The notes under the pieces: model-generated
Databases searched by the model: none
What the model saw: only the letters and a program-made list of their open reading frames with translations
What the model was told of the DNA's origin: nothing
Position numbers and translations under genes: made by a program
Source of the DNA: Saccharopolyspora soli
GTDB lineage: Bacteria > Actinomycetota > Actinomycetes > Mycobacteriales > Pseudonocardiaceae
Reading direction: 5' to 3'
DNA: 64,000 nucleotides
NCBI RefSeq assembly: GCF_022678645.1
Contig: NZ_JALBWV010000039.1
Location: 1-64,000, forward strand
In this document: positions 1 through 8,423 of the stretch, in pieces
How positions within the stretch are numbered: position 1 is the first letter of the stretch
Layout: every line of letters starts with the position of its first letter

Positions 1-210
1 GTCGGTGTTGCCCCAAGCGCTTCGGCGACCTCACAGGCATCGCGTTCGCAAGAACGCTGAGCAGCCCGCGGGTCGGGGCTCTCATAGGTTGCCCCCCCCC
101 CGCGGGTGAGACCCGCCGCCCCCGCCCCACCCGCGGGGTGGGCGGGCGCGCTCGGTTGCGGGGGGGGCCCCCCCGTCCCCCCCCCCACGACGGGTTACGT
201 TGGTGGGGTG
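1..210. other. No gene assigned; G/C homopolymer tracts
   Basis: I find no convincing coding sequence here. Positions 88-190 are packed with long runs of C and G (several of seven or more) that can fold back on each other. They lie just before the first gene. They may be a terminator-like structure for something to the left, or a spot of poor sequence quality. One short frame at the very left edge could be the tail of a gene cut by the window, but it cannot be recognised. Confidence 0.4.
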
Positions 211-807
211 GTGGATCTGACGTTGCTGGGGGTTGGGGCGATGAACTCGCCTCGCTACCGCCCAGCCGGGTTGGCCGTCGCCTGGGCCGGACGTCGGGTG
301 ATCATCGACGGCGGTGGGACGGCTGCCGAGGGGCAGCACATCGACGCTTGGTTGGTGTGCGACGAGCGTGCCGAGCTCATGCCCTCGATCCGGCGCCGCA
401 GCTCCGCGCTCGGGGTGCCCGCTGGCGCGGTCGAATACCGGGCCGGTGGAGTTCGGCTGCGACCGCTGCCGGTGGCGCACACCTCACACCCGACGTACGG
501 CTACCTCATCGACCACCACGACCACCACGCGGTGTGGGCGCCGGAGTTCTGGGTCTTCCCGGACTGGGCCGCCGACGCGGAGCTGATGTTCGCCGACGCC
601 GCCGGATGGGACCGGCCGATCCGCTTCGCCGGTGGCGTGGGCGGCCACGCCGCTTGCGTGGACACCGCCGAATGCGCTGCTCGGGCCGGTGTTGGTCGGC
701 TCGTCTTCGCCCACATCGGACGCCCGTCGATTCGCGCGATCGACCAGGGCCAGGACCCGCCGTTCGGTGAGTGGGGAGCCGAGGGCCGAACCTACCGGTT
801 GCGTTGA
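211..807 (+). CDS. Metallo-beta-lactamase-fold-like protein
   Basis: 198 aa from GTG 211. A longer reading to 106 only adds translation of the G/C homopolymer tract, so it is rejected. The N-terminus (LTLLGVGAMNSPRY, then AVAWAGRRVIIDGG near residue 35) matches the opening strands of MBL-fold proteins. HTSHPTYGYLI and a late GGHAACVDTAECAARAG...FAHIGRP segment fit the rest of the fold. The canonical HxHxDH zinc motif is not visible, so this is an MBL-like protein of unknown substrate and possibly not a hydrolase. It converges on and overlaps the next gene by 16 bp. Confidence 0.6.
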   Translation: MDLTLLGVGAMNSPRYRPAGLAVAWAGRRVIIDGGGTAAEGQHIDAWLVCDERAELMPSIRRRSSALGVPAGAVEYRAGGVRLRPLPVAHTSHPTYGYLIDHHDHHAVWAPEFWVFPDWAADAELMFADAAGWDRPIRFAGGVGGHAACVDTAECAARAGVGRLVFAHIGRPSIRAIDQGQDPPFGEWGAEGRTYRLR

Positions 808-1343
808 CCGGCCAGCTCGTCGAGCACGAACCGCACCCGCTCCTCGACCGAGCTGTGCGGCAGCCGCACAAGTTCGTAGCCGTAGTCGACGTAGGCGGCG
901 GCCACGTGCTGGCAGGTGCGTTCGGCTTCCGCCGGGGACTGCTTGCGTTCGCTGTCCTGGTGGTAGATCTCCGGCCAGAACGGGGCGAGCAGCACGCGGG
1001 AGCGGTACCGGAACCGCTGCGCCGCGGTGTGCACGTGCTCGGGCACGGGGAGGTCGTTGAGCCGGAGGTAGCCGATGATGTCGGGCAGTCCGCGGTCGAA
1101 GATCACCGTGCCGGTCAGGTCACGAGCCTGGTGGTAGGAGCGCAGTTCCCAGCTCAGCATCAACTCGGCGAACAGCGCGCGGTCCGCCCAGGGCAGCGCG
1201 CGTCCGCCGATGGCGAGCTGGTCGGTGATCACGCCGCGACCCGCTTCCGCTGACCGCGCGAACCCGGCCGCGGCGAGCCGGTCGATCAGGGTCGTCTTGC
1301 CCGCCCCTGGACCGCCGGTGACGACGACGAACCTCTCCCGCAC
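792..1343 (-). CDS. Small AAA-type ATPase / predicted nucleoside-kinase-like P-loop protein
   Basis: 183 aa. The start is GTG 1343 because TTGGAGG lies about 8 nt upstream; an ATG at 1391 has no ribosome site. The Walker A motif GGPGAGKTT lies within the first 20 residues. FDRGLPDIIGYL resembles the Walker B/lid region of the AAA_28 predicted-ATPase family, whose members look like phosphotransferases. The last third (SERKQSPAEAER...YGYELVRLP) is typical of that family. The molecule phosphorylated is unknown. It lies downstream of the threonine aldolase on the same strand with a gap of about 140 bp, so co-transcription is possible. Confidence 0.7.
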   Translation of the reverse strand: MRERFVVVTGGPGAGKTTLIDRLAAAGFARSAEAGRGVITDQLAIGGRALPWADRALFAELMLSWELRSYHQARDLTGTVIFDRGLPDIIGYLRLNDLPVPEHVHTAAQRFRYRSRVLLAPFWPEIYHQDSERKQSPAEAERTCQHVAAAYVDYGYELVRLPHSSVEERVRFVLDELAGQRNR

Positions 1344-1482
1344 GAAATCGACCTCCAACGAGGCGCGAACTGTCCAGAGTAGACAGTACAAGGGTTTGGC
1401 TGCGGTGTGGCCACCGCGCGAACGGCCACTGCGGCGGGATCGAGTTCGCTGCCGTCCAGGGGCTTGTGCGTGATCCTACGGG

Positions 1483-2568
1483 CTATGCGTTGTGGTGTTG
1501 TCGTGCCGCGCGGGCCAGTTCGTCGATGGCGTCGCGAACATCCTCGACCGGCAGTCGCATGGCATCCGCGCCAACGGTCACCTCGAAGCGGCTGCGTTCC
1601 GGATGCGTCGTGGTCCGCGAATACCGGTAGAGCCGCATTCCGCCTTCGTGGATCAGCTGCGCGTGCGCAGCATCCAGCGCTTCGCGCGGCGCGTCGATGT
1701 GCACGTGGAACAGCGGGGTCTGGGGCATGTGCGGAACGGTGCTGACTCCGGGCACATCCGAGAGGGCAGCGGCGAGTTCGCGGGCGTGCATCCAGTAGTC
1801 GTGCATCCGGGGCAGATGGGAGTCCAGTCCGGCCTCGGCCGACATCGCCAGGGGCCAGGCGTTGTGCAACTGGCCACCGAGCCGGGCTCGCCACTCGCGG
1901 GCGTGCTCGACCAGGGCCGCGGGACCGGCGAGGATCGCGCCGCCGAGGCCACCCAGGCTCTTGTACAGCGAGACGTACACGGTGTCGAACAGCTCCGCGA
2001 TCTCCGCGTGACTGCGACCGTAATACGGTTGCGCCTCCCAGATACGTGCGCCGTCGAGGTGGGCGGCGATGCCTCGCTCGCGGGCCCAGGCGGTCTGCGC
2101 CACCAGGCTGTCCCACTCGGGCAGCAGACCGCCGAGGTCCCGCTGGGGCAGCTCCCAGAGCACTGCGGCCAGCGGCTCCCGCACAGCCTCCAGCTCGTCG
2201 AGGGTCAGCAGGCGGTCGTGGTCGCCGAGCTGCTTGCCGATCAGCTGGTGCACCACCGCGTAGCCCTTGCGCTCGTGCACTTCGATGTGGGCGCGCGGGT
2301 GAAAGCCGATGACCCGCGTCGTGCGGATGTCGGCGTGCAGGCGCAGCGCGACCTGCGAGGCCATCGCGCCAGTGGGCATGAACACCGCCGCCTCCTTGCC
2401 GAGCAAGGTGGCCATCCGGTCCTCAAGCCGCTGCACCGCGCCGCCGCGCCCGTAGTCGTCGGGCAACTCGTCTTCGTCCACGCGGGAGAGCAGGACCCGA
2501 AGCCGCTCAGCGGGCAACCGCAGCCGCGGGTCGTGCAGTGCCAAGGACCGGACCGACGCATCGCTCAT
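1483..2568 (-). CDS. Low-specificity L-threonine aldolase family, PLP-dependent
   Basis: 361 aa. A fold-type I PLP enzyme expected to cleave L-threonine or L-allo-threonine to glycine and acetaldehyde. Visible features: an early DDYGRGGAVQRLEDRMATLLG, FMPTGAMASQVAL in the cofactor-binding region, HLDGARIWE supplying the PLP-ring aspartate near residue 170, and the Schiff-base lysine in VSLYKSLGGLGGA near residue 205. Length and motif order are those of the beta-eliminating lyase/threonine aldolase family. It starts 46 bp after the glycosyltransferase-like gene on the same strand, probably as one operon. The 5' end of this gene and the 3' end of its neighbour occur a second time as a relic at 3898-4076. 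Confidence 0.85.
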   Translation of the reverse strand: MSDASVRSLALHDPRLRLPAERLRVLLSRVDEDELPDDYGRGGAVQRLEDRMATLLGKEAAVFMPTGAMASQVALRLHADIRTTRVIGFHPRAHIEVHERKGYAVVHQLIGKQLGDHDRLLTLDELEAVREPLAAVLWELPQRDLGGLLPEWDSLVAQTAWARERGIAAHLDGARIWEAQPYYGRSHAEIAELFDTVYVSLYKSLGGLGGAILAGPAALVEHAREWRARLGGQLHNAWPLAMSAEAGLDSHLPRMHDYWMHARELAAALSDVPGVSTVPHMPQTPLFHVHIDAPREALDAAHAQLIHEGGMRLYRYSRTTTHPERSRFEVTVGADAMRLPVEDVRDAIDELARAARQHHNA

Positions 2569-2614
2569 GCGAGGACCTTATGCGGTTGTTCCGGTCGGAT
2601 GGAGGGAGACGCTG

Positions 2615-3751
2615 TTATCGCAGATAAGTGGTCAGCAGGTTGTCCACCGAGTACATCAGCTCGGTACGGCCCCCGAAGAGCTTGTGCAGGCGGTTGGCGT
2701 GCTCGTGCATCGCGGCGTCGAAGTCGGCCTCGCCGCTGACCAACCAGGCGGCCCCGTCGATGAGCTCGGCGAGGTCGGCGTCGATGCGCGCCGTGGACAT
2801 GCTGGGGGCGCGCGGGCCGTCGTCATCGACGGGCTCGGGGGTGTTGCCCAGCAGCACGTAGCAGGGAAAACGGTCCAGGTCCGGCAGCACCGAATAGAAC
2901 GGCACTCCGGGGTTGAAGTAGTACTCCGCCCAGTCGTTCCCGGCCAGCGCCAGCCACGGGGTGCCCACCGCCAACGCGGCGAAGGCGAACCCGGAGTGCG
3001 GCGACAGCAGCAGATCGCAGCGCTGCATCGCGGCCAGTTGCCGGTCCAGCGGCAAGTCCAGCGCCCACGCCACATCGGGGACGGTCTCGGCCAGCGCGTC
3101 GAACTCCGCGCGGCTGAAACCGGTGTTGGTGCGGCCGTCTTCGGTGAGTTTGCCGGTGAGACACACCCGCGCGTCCGGCCAACGATCCGTGATAGCGCCG
3201 AGAATGCGCTGCCACGACCGCAGCGACGGGTAGCGCCAGCGCTCCGCGCTGCCACCAGGCAGCACCGCGATGGTCGGGGCGTCGTGCTCGGGCAGCAGTT
3301 CGGCCGCCCAGCCTCGCGCCGGGGCGGGCAGCTCCAGGCGCAACGGGTTGTGCGCCCGGTAGGACGGCCGGGGCGCGCCGACCCGGGTGTGACCGCTGGT
3401 GGTGCGGAAATGCTCGGCGGCCAGTTCGTAGTACCGCTGCAGACCGGGGAAGAAGTCGTGCTGCCACTTCTGGTGCCCGCGAGGATCGTCGACGATCCAG
3501 TCCCAGTCGGCCGGAATGTGCGCGAGCACCTCGGCCGCCGGTGGTCGAAACACATCGATGTCCACTGTGTACACTTCGTCGATCGCATCGCACCAGGCGG
3601 CCAGTTCGACCGCGGTGGCGGAGTTGAGCACTACGCCGATGCGGCGATCGGGGTTCGCGCGTCGGTACCCCAGGCAGTACTGCAGCGCCTCCACGGCGTG
3701 TCCGACCGGATGGCAGTAGACGAAATTGACGAGTACCGATTCGCGCCCCAC
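2615..3751 (-). CDS. GT-B glycosyltransferase, family 9 (heptosyltransferase)-like
   Basis: 378 aa from GTG 3751. The N-terminal half begins NFVYCHPVGHAVEALQY; the C-terminal half contains IAVLPGGSAERWRYPSL and LLLSPHSGFAFAALAVGTPWLAL. These match the two Rossmann halves of ADP-heptose:LPS heptosyltransferase-like proteins. Actinomycetes have no LPS, so the acceptor is likely another glycan or a small molecule; this is inference. It is upstream of the threonine aldolase in a probable two-gene operon. I cannot tell donor or acceptor from sequence. Confidence 0.6.
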   Translation of the reverse strand: MGRESVLVNFVYCHPVGHAVEALQYCLGYRRANPDRRIGVVLNSATAVELAAWCDAIDEVYTVDIDVFRPPAAEVLAHIPADWDWIVDDPRGHQKWQHDFFPGLQRYYELAAEHFRTTSGHTRVGAPRPSYRAHNPLRLELPAPARGWAAELLPEHDAPTIAVLPGGSAERWRYPSLRSWQRILGAITDRWPDARVCLTGKLTEDGRTNTGFSRAEFDALAETVPDVAWALDLPLDRQLAAMQRCDLLLSPHSGFAFAALAVGTPWLALAGNDWAEYYFNPGVPFYSVLPDLDRFPCYVLLGNTPEPVDDDGPRAPSMSTARIDADLAELIDGAAWLVSGEADFDAAMHEHANRLHKLFGGRTELMYSVDNLLTTYLR

Positions 3752-3897
3752 GTTCTGAGCTTACGAATCCCGGCCACCGGTTTTCCGCCGCGACCAAGCC
3801 CGCGCACCGCCCCGGGTTCTCAACAGTGCAATGGCAGGAACGCCCGCACCTCGGAGCCGTGAGTGCGTAGACGGGCTGAAGCCTGCTTTCGCACTCA

Positions 3898-4076
3898 TGA
3901 CTTTTCGACAGCACGCGAAGCCGCTTCGCGGGCAACCGCAGCTGCGGGTCACGCAGCGCCAAGGACCGAATCGACGCAGCGCCCACGCGAGGACCTTGCG
4001 CGGTTGTTCCGGTAGGACGGGGGCGGTGGCGCTGTCAACGCAGGTGACCGCCAGCAGATTTTCCACCGAGTACATT
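3898..4076 (-). pseudogene. Relic second copy of the glycosyltransferase/aldolase junction
   Basis: Read on the minus strand, this stretch encodes MYSVENLLA (compare MYSVDNLLT at the end of the glycosyltransferase gene). After a spacer of similar length it encodes SIRSLALRDPQLRLPAKRLR (compare SVRSLALHDPRLRLPAERLR at the aldolase N-terminus). The DNA similarity spans the stop codon, the intergenic spacer and the aldolase start, in the same order and orientation as 2500-2670. Homology stops abruptly on both sides. It is best read as what is left of a tandem duplicate of the two-gene operon after deletion. Confidence 0.75.
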
Positions 4077-4110
4077 TTTTTGGGCGTGGAACGGTCGACC
4101 GATGGGGGCG

Positions 4111-4207
4111 CCGAGATCGCGCGATCTCGGACGATCAAATCCGCCTGCCGCTCCGGAAGTCGTTCCACAAGATGCGTATCGGAAGTCGGGTACGGCGACG
4201 ACTTCCG
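4111..4207. repeat. Palindrome and inverted repeat before the recombinase relic (res-like)
   Basis: Positions 4111-4130 form a perfect 20-bp palindrome centred on GATCGC/GCGATC. Positions 4180-4188 and 4199-4207 form a perfect 9-bp inverted repeat (CGGAAGTCG and its complement) with a 10-bp spacer; a third copy of GGAAGTCG lies at about 4155. Both lie directly upstream of the serine-recombinase relic, where resolvases bind their res sites and control themselves. Assignment as a recombination site is inference. Confidence 0.45.
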
Positions 4208-4220
4208 GTACGTTTGGATC

Positions 4221-4544
4221 ATGGGAGCCGATGATCTCCACCTCGCCCGCGGACTCGAATTCGGCTACGCCCGCGTATCCACCAAGCAAAGCTTGGAACG
4301 GCAACTCGCAGCACTGGGCGAGGCCGGTATCCGCAACGAGCGGATCTACGTGGACAAGAAAACCGGCGCCACCGTCGACCGCGGCATCGGACGACCTGTC
4401 ACCCATCCCGAGGACGAGATCGAGTACGCCCGGCTGCTCAAAGGCCAGGGCGTCAGCCTCGGCCAGATCGCTACCAAGACCGGCATCCCGAAGACCTCGC
4501 TGCACCGCTACCTGGGCGCCGCCACGACCCGGGTCGAGCGATGA
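4221..4544 (+). pseudogene. Gutted serine recombinase (resolvase) with internal deletion
   Basis: 107 aa from ATG 4221. Residues about 14-40 are the start of a resolvase catalytic domain, including the nucleophilic serine in YARVSTKQ and LERQLAALGEAGI. The reading frame then passes almost directly into a C-terminal Hin-type helix-turn-helix (YARLLKGQGVSLGQIATKTG, then IPKTSLHRYL). The conserved middle, roughly 80-100 residues with the active-site arginines and the DRLGRS region, is missing. The frame is intact, so a DNA-binding micro-protein could still be made, but not an active recombinase. The stop overlaps the next start by 4 bp. Confidence 0.75.
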
Positions 4545-5662
4545 CTGGCGGACCGCGGGTGCATTGGCGGCATCTTACTTCCACCGACCGGAGTCTGCTG
4601 CGAGCTAACCGGATCATGAGGGCAGTTCGGTGGTTTCGGGCGGGTTGTGCGCGCCTGCTGGCGGCGGTGGCCGGTTGGCCTCATATCGTCGAAATCGCCG
4701 TTGGGTTACCCCGGGCGACCGTGCCAGCGAGCCCTTCCTCGGTGATATGGCGGTCGGGTCCGGCGGAGCTCCGGCGCTATACGAGCGAACACCGTGTCCC
4801 CGGCCCACCGGTCCTCGTGGTGCATTCGCTGGTCACCCGCTCCTGGGTGCTTGACCTGGCGCCGGGCCGCAGCCTCGTCGCCGCGCTTGTCAATGCTGGC
4901 CATGACGTGTACTTGCTCGACTGGGGAGTCCCAGGACCTGCCGAGGCAGGCCGCGGGTTCGACGCCTACGTCACCACCCTGATGCTGGCCGAGCAGATAG
5001 TCCGCGAGCGCAGCGGTCAGCCGAAGGTGCATCTGGTCGGCTACTGCCTGGGCGGCACGCTGACCCTGGCCGCGCACGCGGCCCTCGGCGATGCCGGGGT
5101 GGCGTCCCTGACTGCGATCGCCCCCTTCATCGACACCGCCGTCGCGGGCCGCCTGGGCGGGTTACTGCGCTCACCGCGGCTGCCACCCGTTCTCGCCCTT
5201 GATGGGCACGGCTTACTGCCCGCCTCGCTCATCAGGGAGGGCTTCCACTGGTTGCGCCCGATCGCACTGCGCGCGGCCCGTCAGACCTGGCGGCGTCGAC
5301 GGGATCCGACCTGGCGAGCCATCGCCGGACCGCTGTCCCGCTGGGTCTGGGAGCAAACACCCATCCCCGGTGCGTTGCTGTTCGACCTCGTCGACTACGC
5401 GCGCAGCAACGCCCTCCTCAACGGCCGCAGGACCGTGCACGGCCGACCAGCACGCCTGGAAGACCTCAGCGTGCCCGTCATGCTCGCCGTCGCCGCGGCC
5501 GACCACATCGTGCCGCCACCAGCCAGCCTCGCGCTCGTCGAATGCCTGCGCCGCCCACCCCGAGTGGTGCAATGCCCCGGCGGGCACGTCGCCATGCTCA
5601 CCAGCGTCGACACCCGCTCGATCCTCTACCGCGAACTCCTGGACTTCCTGAGCACCGCTTGA
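4541..5662 (+). CDS. PHA-synthase-like alpha/beta hydrolase
   Basis: 373 aa if started at the ATG overlapping the previous stop; ATG 4616 (348 aa) is an alternative and neither has a clear ribosome site. The lipase-like box is GYCLGG, with cysteine in place of serine as in poly(3-hydroxyalkanoate) synthases. VYLLDWGVPG precedes it as in PhaC. The rest of the triad is visible as the Asp in AAADHIVPP and the His in GGHVAML. The length suits a class III-type PhaC-like protein. No PhaE, phasin, PhaA or PhaB gene lies nearby, so actual polyester synthesis is uncertain; it may act on acyl-CoA or another thioester. Confidence 0.7.
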   Translation: MTGGPRVHWRHLTSTDRSLLRANRIMRAVRWFRAGCARLLAAVAGWPHIVEIAVGLPRATVPASPSSVIWRSGPAELRRYTSEHRVPGPPVLVVHSLVTRSWVLDLAPGRSLVAALVNAGHDVYLLDWGVPGPAEAGRGFDAYVTTLMLAEQIVRERSGQPKVHLVGYCLGGTLTLAAHAALGDAGVASLTAIAPFIDTAVAGRLGGLLRSPRLPPVLALDGHGLLPASLIREGFHWLRPIALRAARQTWRRRRDPTWRAIAGPLSRWVWEQTPIPGALLFDLVDYARSNALLNGRRTVHGRPARLEDLSVPVMLAVAAADHIVPPPASLALVECLRRPPRVVQCPGGHVAMLTSVDTRSILYRELLDFLSTA

Positions 5663-5700
5663 GCCGAACAACACCGTCTCGGCCGCGGTTTTCGCCGCGA

Positions 5701-6450
5701 CTACAGACCACCGGACACGCGCACCACTGTTCCGGTGGCGTAGCCGGATTCCGGGCTCAGCAGCCATCCGATGGCGGGCGCGATTTCCTCGGGTTCGCCC
5801 ACTCGGCCCAGCGGCACTCGGGAGACGACCCGCTCGACCCGGCCCGCGTCGCCTGCCCCGGCGTGGATGTCGGTGCGCACCAGGCCGGGAGCCACCGCGT
5901 TGACCCGCACCCCGTCTTCGGCGAGTTCCTTGGCCAATCCCATCGTCATCGCGTCCACGGCCGCTTTGGCACCCGCGTAGTGGACGTATTCGTGCGGCGA
6001 ACCGAGCGTCGCCGCGCTGGAGGAGACGTTGACGATGGCGCCGCCGGGGCCGCCGCGGCGGGTGGACATGACCTGCGCGGCCCGCCGCGCGCACAGCACG
6101 GTGCCGAGGAAGTTGACGTCGATGACCCGGCGGATCATCTCAACCGGCGTGTCGGCCAGATCGCCGATGTGCGCGGTCAACCCCGCATTGTTGACCAGCC
6201 CCGTGACCGGCCCCAACTGCTCGGCGGTATCGGCGAACAGCCGGTCGACATCGGCCTCCTGGCTGACATCGACGCGCACCAGCACGCAGCGGACGCCGTG
6301 CCCGCTGACCTCGGCCGCGACTTTCTCGGCGCCATCGCGGTTTTCCCGGTAGCCGAGCGCGAGGTCGTGGCCAGCGCGGGCCAGCCACCGCGCGGTCGCC
6401 GCGCCGATGCCTCGGCTGGCACCGGTGATGATCGTGATGGGACGGTCCAT
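5701..6450 (-). CDS. SDR family oxidoreductase (3-oxoacyl-ACP reductase-like)
   Basis: 249 aa from ATG 6450; an upstream ATG at 6507 would add 19 unconserved residues. It has the cofactor motif TGASRGIGAA, NNAG near residue 90, the catalytic Ser in NVSSSAA and the YxxxK pair in YVHYAGAKAAVDA, followed by PGLVRTDIHAG. The C-terminus GTVVRVSGGL is typical of classical SDRs. NADP(H) use is likely but the substrate is unknown. It is third in a probable TetR-SGNH hydrolase-SDR operon, 53 bp after the hydrolase. Confidence 0.8.
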   Translation of the reverse strand: MDRPITIITGASRGIGAATARWLARAGHDLALGYRENRDGAEKVAAEVSGHGVRCVLVRVDVSQEADVDRLFADTAEQLGPVTGLVNNAGLTAHIGDLADTPVEMIRRVIDVNFLGTVLCARRAAQVMSTRRGGPGGAIVNVSSSAATLGSPHEYVHYAGAKAAVDAMTMGLAKELAEDGVRVNAVAPGLVRTDIHAGAGDAGRVERVVSRVPLGRVGEPEEIAPAIGWLLSPESGYATGTVVRVSGGL

Positions 6451-6503
6451 GCCCCGAATCATGTCAGCCGCGCACAGCGCGCTACCGGGTTCTGTTTCGC
6501 CGA

Positions 6504-7691
6504 TCACAGGTGGCGACCGGCACGGGTTTCAGCGAAGGGGCCGTCGGCGGTGAAGGCGAGCTTGGCGAAGCGTTCGCCGATGCGGCGGTGGGTGGCCGCA
6601 TCCGGGTGGAGCTCATCCGGCAGCGGCAGCTCGGCGAAGTCGCCCGCACCGTAGAGTTCCCGGCCGTCGAGGTAGTGCAGGTTCGAGTCGTCGGCCACCC
6701 GCTGCGCCACGATCCGGGCCAGTTCGTCGCGGATAACCTGGAGCGTCAGCTTCCCGGCGGCGCGCTCCGAAGGGTCGCCCGCGGCCCGGAACCGCAGGTG
6801 CCCGGTGCCGAGGGCGGCGAAGTCCACAGCGCTGGGGCCGGGCGTGTCCTCGTGGATGGGGCAGTAGATGGGCGAGAGGACCACCAGCGGTGTGGTCGGC
6901 TGGCCTTCACGGATGGTGTCGAGGAAGCCGTGCACGGCCGGGGCGAAGGCGCGCAGGCGCATCAGGTCGGCGTTGACCAGGTTGATGCCGATCTTGATGC
7001 TGATCAGTTCTGCGGGGGTGTCGCGCAGCGCGCGGGCGGTGAACGGGTCGAGCAGCGCGCTGCCGCCGAGACCCAGGTTGATCAGCTCCACGCCCCCGGC
7101 GGAGGCGGCGAGGGCTGGCCAGGTTGTCGTGGGGCTGGCGGCGTTGGAGCCATGGCTGATCGAACTGCCGTGGTGCAGCCAGGTCCGGCGGCCCCGGTCC
7201 GGCATGGGTTCGATCGGGGCGTCCGTGCGCAAGGCGATGAGTTCGGTGGTCTCGTTGTGCGGCAGCCAGACCTCGACGTCCTTGACACGGTCGGGCAGCC
7301 CGGTGAAGCGCAGCGTGCCAGCCGGGCCGGGTTGGTTCTCGGCGGTCCCGGTGGTCATGTCGATGGTCAGCGTGTTGCCGCCGGTCACGCTGGCCTGGTC
7401 GGTCAGACGGCCGTCGATGAGCAGGTCGTACATGCCGTCCGGGCGGGACGGGGCGCCCGCGTAGTTCCGCTTGGTGGGCAGCGCGTCCAATTCGACGGCG
7501 GTGGCCCGGGTTCGGAAGACCAGCCGCACGCCGGAGGGCTGGGCCTCCGCCATGGCAAGTTGGCCGTCGGCGCACTGGGCGCGCGCCCAGGCTGGCAGGC
7601 GGTGCGGCAGCACGCCGTGCTCGGTGTGCTCCAGGTCGAGGGCGCCGCGCAGGATGTTCGCGGTGATGGGCGTGGTGATCCAGGTGTGCAT
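6504..7691 (-). CDS. SGNH/GDSL-type esterase with N-terminal sugar-esterase-like domain
   Basis: 395 aa from ATG 7691. SGNH blocks are in order: nucleophile serine in HHGSSISHG near residue 180, the block II glycine in NLGLGGSALLD, block III GINLVNAD, and the catalytic Asp-x-x-His in LPDELHPDA near the C-terminus. Residues 1-170 form a beta-rich region like those before carbohydrate-esterase SGNH domains. No signal peptide is visible, so it appears cytosolic. It probably removes acyl groups from a sugar or glycoside. It is 59 bp downstream of the TetR gene. Confidence 0.8.
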   Translation of the reverse strand: MHTWITTPITANILRGALDLEHTEHGVLPHRLPAWARAQCADGQLAMAEAQPSGVRLVFRTRATAVELDALPTKRNYAGAPSRPDGMYDLLIDGRLTDQASVTGGNTLTIDMTTGTAENQPGPAGTLRFTGLPDRVKDVEVWLPHNETTELIALRTDAPIEPMPDRGRRTWLHHGSSISHGSNAASPTTTWPALAASAGGVELINLGLGGSALLDPFTARALRDTPAELISIKIGINLVNADLMRLRAFAPAVHGFLDTIREGQPTTPLVVLSPIYCPIHEDTPGPSAVDFAALGTGHLRFRAAGDPSERAAGKLTLQVIRDELARIVAQRVADDSNLHYLDGRELYGAGDFAELPLPDELHPDAATHRRIGERFAKLAFTADGPFAETRAGRHL

Positions 7692-7750
7692 GGTCTCAGC
7701 CTGTTGAAGAGGATTTCCGGGTCGTTCACATCCGCCGATGCGGGGCCTGG

Positions 7751-8320
7751 TCATGGTGCGGGCCAGTTCCGCAGGAGGGCGTCGAGGGCGTCGAGGGTTC
7801 GTGACCAGGTTTCCTGCGTGTCGGGGGCGCTGTGGCTGAATCCGCCGCCCATCTCCAGGCTGACGTAGCCGTGGAAAACGCTGCCCAGCAGCCGGACCGC
7901 GTGCGTCTGGTCCACCCCGGTCAGGTCGTAGCCGCGCAGGATCGCGCGGGTCATCTGCGCGTGCCTGCCGCCTGCGCTGGCGGCTGCCGTCTCCGGGTCG
8001 AGTCGGAGCTGGGCCGCGGCGTAGCGACCAGGATGCTCGCGGGCGTAGTCGCGGTAGACGTTGGCGAAGGCGACGAGGGCATCCTTGCCAGCCCGCCCGG
8101 CCAAGGCGTCGGCGGCTCGGTCAGCGAGCTCCTCCAGGGCGAGCAGGGCGATCTTGGTCTTGAGGTCGTGGGAGTTCTTCAGGTGCGAGTACAGACTCGC
8201 GACCTTGACGTCGAACCGCCTGGCCAGCGCCGAGACGGTCACCTCGTCGAAGCCGACCTCGTCGGCCAGTTCCGCCCCGGCCCACGCCAGGCGCTCGGCA
8301 GTCAGCCCTACTCTCGCCAT
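7751..8320 (-). CDS. TetR/AcrR family regulator with WHG-type C-domain
   Basis: 189 aa from ATG 8320 with GAGGGG upstream. The helix-turn-helix is residues 20-55 (VTVSALARRFDVKVASLYSH). The C-terminal region (FHGYVSLEMGGGF near residue 150) is the ligand domain of the TetR_C_33/WHG group. A perfect 11-bp inverted repeat lies about 33 bp upstream of its start, so autoregulation and control of the downstream esterase and SDR are likely. The ligand is unknown. Confidence 0.85.
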   Translation of the reverse strand: MARVGLTAERLAWAGAELADEVGFDEVTVSALARRFDVKVASLYSHLKNSHDLKTKIALLALEELADRAADALAGRAGKDALVAFANVYRDYAREHPGRYAAAQLRLDPETAAASAGGRHAQMTRAILRGYDLTGVDQTHAVRLLGSVFHGYVSLEMGGGFSHSAPDTQETWSRTLDALDALLRNWPAP

Positions 8321-8352
8321 AGCCCGCCCCTCATTCGGCGAAGGACATTATG

Positions 8353-8379
8353 CATTTGCCTAATACCTTTAGGCAAATG
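8353..8379. promoter_or_regulatory. TetR operator, perfect 11-bp inverted repeat
   Basis: CATTTGCCTAA, a 5-nt spacer, then TTAGGCAAATG. It is AT-rich against the background and sits in the only promoter region of the TetR-esterase-SDR operon. The arm length and spacing suit a TetR dimer. Assignment to this regulator is by position. Confidence 0.75.
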
Positions 8380-8423
8380 TCCGCGCGCCACGGCAGCAGC
8401 CGCGACAAGCGTGGGTACGCCCC

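Noticed and set aside
1492-2739. 415-aa plus-strand open frame
   Set aside because: It is the reverse reading of the threonine aldolase gene; composition and codon-position GC follow the minus-strand gene.
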